The notes below the pieces were generated by a model that searched no databases, was not told the DNA's origin, and saw nothing but the letters and a program-made list of their open reading frames with translations. From Persicaria tinctoria (lineage: Eukaryota; Streptophyta; Magnoliopsida; Caryophyllales; Polygonaceae), in the NCBI GenBank assembly GCA_037127255.1, contig JBANSL010000004.1:16127967-16191966 (forward strand): a stretch of 64,000 nt of DNA. Direction: 5' to 3'. The position numbers and the translations under genes are program-made. This document shows, one piece after another, positions 54,668 through 64,000 of the stretch (position 1 is the stretch's first letter; the number at the start of each line of letters is the position of its first letter).

Positions 54668-55413
54668 ATGCAGGGCGAAGCAAACGGTCGCCGAACGTCG
54701 TTGTCGACGTCGCCAAAGACAAGCGAAGGCAGTCGCTGGGTTCTTAGGCATCCTTGGCATATGGCTCACCATTGCCAACCATTACTTCAAAAGGGTGCAC
54801 AAGGTACCACAGTTTCTTGGAGAGTACACTGGGGCACGATGGGTTGACCAGATCCTAACCCACCGGTCAAACGTCAGGAGCGTTAATGCATTCCGGATGG
54901 AGAAGGCGGCCTTCACTCGACTATGTGGCATGCTGGAGCACCAGTACGGTCTTCGGGGGTCAATACAACTTTCTGTGATCGAGAAGGTTGTTATCTTTGT
55001 GAATACCATGGCCTGGGGGTCTAGTTAGCGAAACTAGTGTGAGCGGTTCCTCCGATCGACATACACAATCTCAGAGACAATATCGGAGGTACTAGACGCC
55101 ATATGCGGGGGCAAGTGTAACGGCTTCCGCGGCCTAGCAGGGGACCTGATCCGGCCTCGCGACCCTCATTTCCGAGCGACACCGGAGGAGATCAAGAAGG
55201 ACAACCAGTACTGGCCATACTTCAAGGGCGCAATTGGCGGCACACATATTGAGGCGATCATGCCAAAAGATGACCAGGTCCGGTTCCGATGCAGGAAGGG
55301 GACAACAACCTACAATGTCATGGCGGTATGCGAGTTCGACCTCCGGTTCACATTCATATCCGTCGGCTGGGAGGGAAGCGCGCACGATGCCCGGCTCACA
55401 TTTGTGAGAGTGA
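54668..55413 (+). pseudogene. Harbinger transposase (DDE_Tnp_4), inactivated
   Basis: The plus strand encodes FLGEYTGARWVDQILTHRSN, AFRMEKAAFTRLCGMLE, then two stops near 55022-55040 (AWGSS, stop, RN, stop, CERFLRS), ISEVLDAICGGKCNGF, YWPYFKGAIGGTHIEAIMPK and FISVGWEGSAHDARL. The family has GAIDGTHI, where the aspartate is the first catalytic residue; here it is glycine. The second aspartate (SAHDAR) is present, but sequence after it is lost, including the third catalytic residue. The enzyme is therefore dead three times over. Confidence 0.88.
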
Positions 55414-56209
55414 GTATTGAAATCGGAATAGACATAAAGCATCTGAAACATAAGACTCAATGGAACAAGCAACAACATAGTGGAAGTGACTGATGAAAAA
55501 AGGAAAGAAAGCAACAAGCATGGTAAACATACAGCTGCACAGAAGACACAACCGTGCAAGAACACACAGTGCAACATAACTAAAAAGATGGCATAGCTGA
55601 ATATATATCCAGTAAGACATACACATGGAAGAACAAACCCGGATGTAATGCAACAAAACAACTACTAGTTCAATGGGAATGTGAAGCTGACATTTTTAAG
55701 AACACAAAACAAGGTTCAAGATAATGAAGGTAGGGTAAGTAAGATAACATGAGAGAGGATAAATCTCAGCAGAAACTGAAGTCAATCTCATGAAACACAC
55801 ATAACAACAAGTTATGAACCAAAGCATGTAATCCATTGCAGAAACTCCAGTCAATCTCATGAAAGAGCTCTAACAACAAGTTATGAACCAAAGCAAGTAA
55901 TCCATATGCACAAATCTGTAGGAACCAATTGGAAAAGGTGTTGAAGACTTTAACTTGCTAAGGGGGGGAAACAACTGAAAAAGCATCAGAGAACTCTGTA
56001 CCAACTCATCAGAGAGAGGAGCACTTAGCTAAAAGATTCCTATTTTAGTTAATCTGGAGATATCATTATATTCACCTTGAATTGAAAAGTTGAAATATCT
56101 TTTTTAACATACGTGTCCAAATCATCCTGACACATATAAGACTGGTTAACAACAACTTTTCACAAGCTCTCTTTTGTCAAGTTTACTGATTGTAACAAAC
56201 AATTTGAAG

Positions 56210-57545
56210 TTATTAGCCATCTTCATGTTCAATTTGGAATTTAGCTAGGCCATGTTTTCTCATTCTAAGTAGTACCCCATATGATTCAAAGCTGCAACTT
56301 TGTTGTTTGTTCTGAACTGCTCATCCAGGGGATAAGTTACCAGATTTTGTGCTTATGTCTCCCTAAGACTCATGTTTTTCCCATTTTTTTCATTCTGAAA
56401 TAACCTTATGTTTGTCTCTGTCTTTCTAATTTTGTTGTTAGTTTTATGTTTTCATTATGTTTTGCTCTGTCTTTTTATTTTTTTGTTAGTTTTGTGTTTT
56501 CATTATACTAAAATATTTGTGATGAACTTTGTATCTTTTATCCTATACTCTGTAGCATTTTCAGTATCTTGGATTGAAGTTGACTCCATGACCTAACCAA
56601 GGTAGACAAGTTTTATGTTTTCATTATAGTAAACTATAGGCACTGCTTGTTTGGTCAGCAAAGAAAGGCAGGTTTTCAGTGTTATGTCTTTTATTTTTGG
56701 TAAGCAAAGAGAGGCAAGCCTCTAAAAAGTCCATGCGGTTTTTTTTCTGTCTTTATTTTGTGTTTTGTTTTATTTTATTATTATATCATGATGCATATTT
56801 TTGGTTAACTTTGTATATTTGATCATTGAGAACATTGACTGTAAGAAAGACTCCTGTTTTGACTATCTTAGAATAGTGGATAGAGGTTTTCTGTTTTGAA
56901 GTGAACTCTGTACCAACTCATTCATATAGAAATTATGTATTCCAAAATGAACTTTCCCCTGATTTGCCATCTTCATGTTCAATTTGGAAATTAGCTAGGC
57001 CCTGTTTTGTCATTCTAAGTATTATCCCATATGATTCAAAGATGGAAATTTGTTGTTTGTTATGAACTGCTCAACCAGGGGATAAGTTACCAGATTTTCT
57101 GCTTATGTCTCCCTAAGACTACTATTTAATTTCCCCATTTCTTCATTCTTAAATAAGCTAATTGATCTAAGTAATTTATGCATCCGTGTGGTCTTGCTAA
57201 GTTTTTGTTAAGACACTTCTAATTTGTTTGAAATATCAAATGTGAGTGGTAATTGTCTGGTTTTGGAGGGACAAGGGAGCAACTGTGGTGCCTATGTTTT
57301 TCTCTGTATTAATTTTGTTGTTAGCTTTATGTTTTCATTATACTAAAATATTTGTGATGAACTTTGTATCTTTTATCCTATACTCTGTAGCATTTTCAGT
57401 ATCTTGGATTGAAGTTGACTCCATGACCTAACCAAGGTAGACAAGTTTTATGTTTTCATTATACAAAACTATAGGCACTGCTTGTTTGGTAAGCAAAGAG
57501 AGGTAAGTTTTCAGTGTTCTGTCTTTTTTTTTGGTAAGCAAAGAG
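56210..57545. repeat. ~780-base tandem duplication in the Harbinger element
   Basis: Blocks at about 56210-56730 and 56965-57545 match over several hundred bases, including cttcatgttcaatttggaa, ggggataagttaccagattt and ccatgacctaaccaagg. Differences of a few percent and small gaps show some age. The short open frames in the two copies are the same shadow sequence. Confidence 0.8.
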
Positions 57546-58592
57546 AAGCATCGAGCACTGTCAGTTGTAACTATGGGCAAGTACAAAAATGAAGCAACTA
57601 AGCATGTCAACCTTAACACATGGCCTATTTAGCATATCACCTGAGAACATTCATCACATACCAGCCAATATATCTTCCAGTTCAATTGCAACAAAGAGCT
57701 TCTACTTTTTCAGACACAAGCACATAATGAATAAGAGTATTCAGTAACCATAACCAACACATATCACAAGACTTATGTATCTCTTCAATACAGGGAATAA
57801 GGAGCACATTGAACCTCAGATCAGAACCCAAAATCAGATATCATATACAATAAACATCCAACAATCACACACATATTAGAAGATGATGAATATGTATAAC
57901 AACAAGGACTTTAGACAAAGATGTAATATATCTCATTATTCACAAAATTCATCAAACCAATTCGAAGCTTTCATTATTCACATACTGTCAGACAAATCGC
58001 ATGCACTGACAAATCCTAGACATTTCACTTGTCGTTGCTATAGGGCGGGAAAACTCGAAGCTTTCAGTGTAAATGCCTAATACTGTAATCAGGAAGCCAA
58101 AATCATAGAAGTTCAATCGAATGGAAACCCTAAAATCACGACTTTGCGCAAAAACCCTTAAGATTTTTGAATGCAATTGGGGGAAAACTGGAAAACTCAC
58201 GAAATTAGATTTGAAACACAACCATAAAAACACAGTTGAGTTGAGAAGAACGGGATTACCTGGGTAATTGGAGATTTCGGCGAAGGAGAAGGGAATCGTC
58301 GGTCGGAATCGCTTCCAGGTCTTGTTGGCTTGCGAGGGAAGAGTCGGGAGTTGAGAGGTCGGGAATAATAAATGGAGGACAGAGGGAAGGGAAGGGCAGA
58401 TTGGAGATGGAAACCTTTCGCATCCCGTCCACCTCCCTCCCATGAGGTGCTCCAGTCACCCCGTCTCACCCCCCCCCCCCCATCCCCTGATTGCCATCCC
58501 TCTCCACCCGCGGCATCTCCTTGCCAAACATGCCAGCTCGGTTCTCGAGAACCCACCTCCATCCCGCCCATCCCCTGCCAAACACGGCCTAA

Positions 58593-59048
58593 ATTAGGTT
58601 GTTTATTGCAAGTTTCAATTTCAAATGAGTAATTACTCCTTAATCTACGAGTTTAAATCCGGAAAATATGAAAGGCATATAATTCATGTAACGGAGTTGC
58701 TAGTATACACTTCAAGTCAATGTAACACGATCATTTTTGGACTTTGAATAATATATATAACTTATATGCATATATTCAAACATAGATATTAAAAAATCGA
58801 TCCTAAGCGGTTCTCCCTCCGATCCACCCGACAAGCATCTTAATTAAATAAATCAAACAATATATATATGTTGACGAAACAGATCGATCAATTAGTTAAC
58901 ACCTCTCTATGAAAAATATCAATACACGTACATCTTAGCAATACAGCTAGCTAATCTCTAATCTCAAAAACACTGCACTATCTTTCTTCTTATCCAGATC
59001 CATCCGAGGCAAAATCCCATCAAACCCAACACAACCGGCCCCGGAAAC
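58593..59048 (+). promoter_or_regulatory. Probable promoter and 5' leader of the nodulin-like gene
   Basis: Only 456 bases separate the Harbinger element from the ATG. AT-rich candidates for a TATA box lie at 58749-58765 (aataatatatataac) and 58858-58868 (caatatatatatg). I cannot place the transcription start. The leader just before the ATG is C- and A-rich, as in many plant leaders. Confidence 0.4.
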
Positions 59049-62000
59049 ATGGTCGTGGGTGACGGAGGCGGCCGGCGATCCGCCGCAATGTCATTCGGAG
59101 TGCAGGTGATAACGGGGCGGTGGTTCATGGTGTACGCGACCTTGCTGATAATGGCGGCATCGGGAGCGACGTACATGTTCGGGGTGTACTCGGGGGAGAT
59201 AAAGACGTCGCTGGGGTACAGCCAGACGACGCTCAATCTGCTTTCGTTCTTCAAGGACGTGGGGACCACAGTTGGGATCCCGTCGGGGCTGCTGATGGAG
59301 GTGACCCCGCCGTGGGTGGTGCTCGCCACCGGAGCAGTCCTCAACTTCTTTGGATACTTCATGATCTGGTTGGCCGTCACCGGAAGGATTGCCAAGCCCG
59401 CCGTCTGGCAGATGTGCTTCTACATCTGTGTCGGTGCTAACTCTCAGGTCACTCTTTCTTTCATTCTTAACTACGCTCGTTAACAGGGGCTCGAGCACTC
59501 CCTCACGAAAAAAAATACAAAAAGATAATAATTTTTTTTAGGGTAAATTGTAAATAATATCCCAACTTTTAGGGATAGTTTCTTTCAATACCCTAACCTT
59601 GTAAAATTTCACAAAATATCATAACCTATACTATTAGTTGCACTTAACACCCTGGATGAGATTTTTAAATTTAAAAAATTGCCCACATCATACAAAAATT
59701 ACAAAAATCACCCATATTTATAAAATGTTTTCAATAAACACCTAATAAATTTTAAATTTTGAAATTAAATAAATCTCTTACAATTTAAGCCAACCCAACC
59801 CACCATCCAAAAATAATTATAACAGGTATATAAAATCTACTCCTTTAAAATATAATATAATTACTTTAGCATCTACTCATTTAAAATTTTAATATAATCA
59901 ATCAAAATAATTAATTATTTATCTAAAAAACATACATTATAATTAAAATCTAAATTTATATAAGTCTGTCTCGATACATGCCGATTTGTACATCTATATG
60001 TTCCCTATATATTATTTGATACGATATATACTGTCTTTTTGGTTAATATTATGTTATATATACTAAAACTAATACATAACATCTTATAATGTATCACACA
60101 TAAATTCCATGGTAATAAAAAAATGATTCTATAAGAAATGTTTAACATAATAGTTTTACAAAAATAAAATAAAGTATATTTAAAAAAATAAATGGTAAAA
60201 GATACGATAACCATTTGCAATCAATAATTATATAATAAAGATATACTAAAATAATATGGTAAAAAATAATAATTTTACCATATTATTTTTAATATATCTT
60301 TATCATGTAACTATTTATATATTACAAACGGTTATCATATCTCATAGCATTTATTTATTAAAATCTACATTATTTTATTTTTGTAAAAGTATTATGTTTA
60401 AGATAAATAATTAATTATTTTGAGTAAATATATTAAAATATTAAATGAGTAAATGCTAAAATAATTATATTATATTTTTAAAGGAGTAAATTTTATATAC
60501 TTGCTATAATTATTTTTGAATGGTGGGTTGGGTGTGCTTAAATTGTACGTCAAATTTTAAAATTTATTAGGAGTTTATTGAAAACATTTTATGAATATGG
60601 GTGATTTTTGTAATTTTTGTATGATGTGGGTAATTTTTTAAATTTAAGAATCTCATCTAGGGTGTTAAGTGCAACTAATAGTATAGGTTAGGATATTTTG
60701 TGAAATTTTATAAGGTTAGGGTATTGAAAGCAACTATCCCTAAAGGTTGGGATATTAGTTTCAATTTACCCTTTTTTTCTAAGTGATATATGAAATAGAG
60801 GTGCTATCTAGGTCCAAAGGTAAATGGGAAAGAAGGGAATTAAATAGTCTTGGGTTCATCAAATCTCAATCTCTTTACTATTTCAATTAAAAAAAAATAT
60901 CATATTTAAATGTAATGTTTTCCTTCAATATTGTTTTAAAAGTAATTTTTCTTGATTTTTTTTTCTATATTTTTCTGTTTCTCTCAACTATTTAAATAAA
61001 AAAATATCATAAATAAATCACAATTTTAGTATTTTTTCATTATTTTTGTAAAATTTTCTTAATAGGTATAAAAAAATATTTTACGAAAATTTTTTAGCAC
61101 CCCTGGCTTCTATCCTGCCTCCGTTACTGCTGGTTAACTTCGTATTTTTCAATATATTTTAACCTTAAAATTAAAAGTAAAAACTATATACATTATCTTA
61201 TGTAGAAGGAATGGTTTGGCCTGAAATCATCTTTTTATTTTATTTAAAAGACATTTATAAAATTAATTATTGTATTAAATATTTCACATTTTAATTAATA
61301 AATCGATAAAAGATAAATTAAAAATTACATTCCGTACTATCGAATATCGATGATGCATCCTCCATGAATTAAATCATTTTTATCGTGTATTTCTTTTTTT
61401 TTTAATAAAGAAATGAGAAGATCAACATGGAGATCGATTTGAATGAAAATGAATTGGTTTTGTCTGACGAGGGGGTGTGATGAATCCGCCGTAGTTTATA
61501 CGGGAATACATCAGCTCAAAATTGGAGTAGATAAACTCTCATTGACGTCTTCATTAGATTGATTTCATCATACTACATGTAACATGAGGTTTAATTTGTT
61601 TTTTTGTTTCGATCTTATTCATGAGGATTGATATTGCCGGTTTTTAGGCCAATTATCATGTTCAAGCCTACCCCTAGCCGGGTAGCTTATTGGGCCGCCA
61701 AGTTAAAAGTTTGTGATTTTTTTTTTTATCAGTTTGATCCAAAACTTTCCAATATGTTTTTATTATAAAAAAAAAAAATCAAATTTCATGCAAAACAAAG
61801 GAACAAAGATTACACAACTTTGAAATCACACCCTATAATAATTAGTTTAGGTTCGTTTGAATGAAAATAATTTATTTAGTAGTGTTGTATTTATTAATTT
61901 ATACATTATGTGATTTGAATATTATTATTAGTCATTTAATATTAATAAACTACTTGTATACGTACACATAAATTATATAATAAATGTATCAATTCTACAT

Positions 62001-63614
62001 AAATAATATATATAAAAGCGGGTCGGTAGGCCGGCCCACCAGCTTGGCCGGGCTTGATCCTTGGCGTAACTCCAAGGCTGGCCCTTTGGGCCTAACGGCA
62101 CATTCGGACCAATTCCCTTATTGAAGTCCATAAATTTAACTAGACGGGCTGGCCGTGTCTGCTCATGTGTCATATGGTGTTAGATATATTGAAACTGTTG
62201 ATGCGAGATGAATTCCAAGCTTATAATTAATAGTGTGATTTAAGTGCAGGCGTTTTCAAACACGGGAGCACTGGTGACGTGCGTGAAGAACTTCCCGGAG
62301 TCCCGGGGAGTGGTGTTAGGCCTCCTCAAGGGTTTCGTCGGCCTCAGCGGCGCCATCATCACCCAACTCTACCACGCCATCTACAACAACGACCCCAAAT
62401 CCCTCATCCTCTTCATCGGCTGGCTCCCCACCGCCATCTCCTTCGCCTTCCTCCGCACCGTCCGCCCCATCACCCCTGTCTCCAACCCCAAGCACGTCCG
62501 TGTCTTCTACCAGCTCCTCTACTTCTCCCTCATCCTTGCCGCCTTCCTCCTCCTCGTCATCCTCCTCCAGAAGAGCCTCGGCTTCTCCCAGCACGGCTAC
62601 GCTGGCAGCGCCGCTGCTGTCATCCTCCTCCTCTGCCTCCCCCTCTACACCGTCTTCCGCCAGGAGCGCAACCTCCACAACAACAACGATCCCCAACAGA
62701 CTAGTGCTAGTGATGCCGCCGATCCCCAACAGACTACTCATGAAGATGTCGTCGACGGATGCTTCGACAACGTGTTCGAAGCCCCGGAGAGAGGGGAGAA
62801 CCACACCATCCTCCAGGCGCTGTTCAGCGTCGACATGCTCGTCCTCTTCACCGTCAGCCTGGCCGGGGTTGGGGGAACCCTAACGGCAATTGACAACCTG
62901 GGACAGATCGGGAACTCGCTCGGCTACCCGGCAAAGAGCATAACCACATTCGTCTCCCTCGTCAGCATTTGGAATTACCTCGGGCGAGTGGTCGCCGGCT
63001 TCGTCTCCGAGTACTTTCTGACCAACTACAAGCTCCCGAGGCCCCTCATGCTCACTTTCGTGCTGCTTCTATCGTGCCTCGGACACCTCGCCATCGCGTC
63101 CGGGATGCGCAACGGCCTCTACGCGGCTTCCGTCATCATCGGCTTCTGCTACGGAGCGCAATGGCCCCTCATATTCGCCATCATATCGGAGATCTTCGGG
63201 CTCAAGTACTACTCCACACTCTACAACTTCGGGTCGGTGGCCAGCCCGATCGGGAACTACATATTGAACGTGAAGATAACCGGGGAGTTATATGACAAAG
63301 AGGCGATGAGGCAGCTGGTGGCCAAGGGGTTGACGAGGAAGCCCGGGGAGGAGCTCAACTGTAGCGGGGTGAGCTGCTTTAGGAGGGCTTTTCTGATCAT
63401 AACGGGAGCAACTGCGGTGGCGATGTTGGTGTCGTTGATTCTGGTGATGAGGACGAGGAGGTTTTACCGGAGCGATATATATAAGAAGTTCAGGGTGGAT
63501 GGGAAGACGGCCGAGATTCTAACGGTGGAGGATGGTGTTGGGATGGTTGTTGTGGACAAGGGAGAGCAAGAGATTCACCAGGGAAACAAAGGGAAGGCAA
63601 AGGAGATGAACTAG
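59049..63614 (+). CDS. Nodulin-like / NFD4-like major facilitator protein, two exons
   Basis: Exon 1 is 59049-59447 and exon 2 is 62250-63614. Both borders fit GT..AG (TCTCAG/GTCACT, AAGTGCAG/GCGTTT) and the phase is 0, giving 587 residues, normal for the family. The N-terminal nodulin-like domain begins ITGRWFMVYATLLIMAASGA and GVYSGEIKTSLGYSQTTLNL. It spans the intron at GANSQ/AFSNTGALVTCVKNFPE and continues RGVVLGLLKGFVGLSGAI. About 12 membrane segments are visible, in two halves around a loop that carries DPQQT twice (about residues 280-310). The second half has GRVVAGFVSEYF and FCYGAQWPLIFAIISEIFGL. The C-terminal tail is charged. Arabidopsis NFD4 is needed for nuclear fusion; the transported substrate is generally unknown. 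Exon 2 is much richer in C at third codon positions than its surroundings. No damage is seen. Confidence 0.93.
59448..62249 (+). other. Intron 1 of the nodulin-like gene (2.8 kb)
   Basis: The intron is AT-rich. Its left half is occupied by fold-back element X (59541-60771). The remainder holds T-rich runs and a GC-richer patch at 62015-62165 without a recognised element. No coding frame is supported. Confidence 0.85.
59541..60771. mobile_element. Fold-back (Mutator-like) element X, copy 2, in the intron
   Basis: Termini GGGTAAATTGTAAATAATAT and complement ending at 60771 are flanked by TTTTTTTTA (59532-59540) and TTTTTTTCT (60772-60780), an imperfect 9-base duplication. Both arms are inverted copies of one another around a centre near 60265, so the intron RNA could fold into a hairpin of many hundred bases. 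It is intact and 1,231 bases long, and serves as the empty-site reference for the interrupted copy at 7156-13151. Confidence 0.85.
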
Positions 63615-63758
63615 TTAGTTTTATATATTAAGCGGATAGGTATTATTCAAAATGGTTGAAATTAATCTTGTGATTTATGTATTTCATGGTTTTTTTTTTA
63701 AATAAAACATTTACATTTTTTCTACACAAGTACTCATTCAAAGTCGAGCGATTAGAAG

Positions 63759-64000
63759 CTATATATAGTGTAAGATCAAATTCGCGGCCATTGTCGCATT
63801 GGAAACACTTGACAGAGGCGTGAAAATGTGTTTTGATGTAAGCGTGGAATTTGGCAAAGATAGGGAACAATTGAGATTTAAAGTGCAAAGGGAAAACCCA
63901 TAAGAAGTGTGTAAAATCATCCAGAAACAAAAGGTAATACTTATGACCCTCCTTGCTAGGCACAAGAGATGTCCAAATATCACTATGAATAATATCAAAA
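63759..64000 (-). mobile_element. Ty1/copia integrase fragment running off the window
   Basis: The minus strand reads a frame with SDIW, then PSKEGHKYYLLFLDDFTHFL, WVFPLHFKSQ, AYIKTHF and CFQCDNGREF. This is the copia integrase core, with two of its catalytic aspartates (SDIW, CDNGREF). A frame change separates SDIW from the rest. Homology stops near 63759, about 145 bases after the stop of the nodulin-like gene. The remainder lies beyond 64000. Confidence 0.85.

Larger units (their letters stand above)
52083..58589 (+). mobile_element. Full-length PIF/Harbinger transposon with ORF1 and a dead transposase
   Basis: Ends GGCCGTGTTTG and CAAACACGGCC are flanked by TAA (52080-52082, 58590-58592), the 3-base duplication of PIF/Harbinger elements. 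It encodes the two proteins typical of the superfamily: a Myb/SANT-like DNA-binding protein (53038-54182) and a DDE transposase (54668-55413). The transposase is ruined, so the copy cannot move by itself but could be moved in trans. The right 3 kb is non-coding, with a duplicated block and a minus-strand leader-like exon near the end (donor CCCAG before GTAATC at about 58260). Confidence 0.9.

Noticed and set aside
62316..62804. Long minus-strand open frame rich in glutamate and valine
   Set aside because: It is the antisense shadow of exon 2 of the nodulin-like gene, produced by C-rich third codon positions.

Overview
The window is nuclear DNA of a flowering plant, almost certainly a eudicot. 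The evidence is AT-rich intergenic sequence, spliced genes with GT..AG introns, and plant-type transposons of nearly every class: Ty1/copia, Ty3/gypsy-like, Mutator-like, CACTA, hAT, PIF/Harbinger, Stowaway and Helitron. I cannot name the species. Only one host gene looks complete. It lies at 59049-63614 (+), has two exons and 587 codons' worth of protein, and encodes a nodulin-like/NFD4-like major facilitator protein.

Layout. 1-3.3 kb: 5' end of a minus-strand LTR element (gag-like ORFs, tRNA-Asp-type primer site, GC-rich LTR). 3.4-4.6 kb: Mutator-like element with palindromic arms. 4.8-6.9 kb: broken minus-strand multi-exon gene remnant, including a beta-amylase-like piece. 7.1-13.2 kb: a three-deep nest, in which a fold-back element (7156-13151) is split by a Pack-MULE-like element (7715-12463), itself split by a small LTR element (7907-11714) that carries a fragment of another LTR. 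13.2-13.4 kb: Stowaway MITE. 13.45-28.27 kb: a second nest between inverted termini, holding a Pack-MULE with the start of cohesin SMC1, a 6.9-kb CACTA element with pieces of several host genes (NOP58, nucleobase-ascorbate transporter and others), a collapsed copia copy, tRNA-like repeats and a Helitron with a dehydrogenase fragment. 28.3-30.6 kb: hAT and PIF/Harbinger MITEs. 31.4-32.7 kb: copia remnant. 33.2-41.9 kb: 3' end of a second CACTA element split by a 6.8-kb gypsy-like element without polymerase. 42-49 kb: tandem repeats, gene-like GC-rich stretches, a WRKY-box palindrome cluster and a Helitron. 49.3-51.3 kb: Helitron. 52.08-58.59 kb: a full-length PIF/Harbinger element with an open Myb/SANT-like ORF and a dead transposase. 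58.6-63.6 kb: the host gene, with a fold-back element in its intron. 63.76 kb to the end: copia integrase fragment.

The genes do not form a pathway. The biological interest lies in repeated nested insertion, backed in most cases by target-site duplications visible in the sequence, and in repeated capture of host exons by Mutator-like, CACTA and Helitron elements. No long cellular gene appears between 7 and 59 kb.
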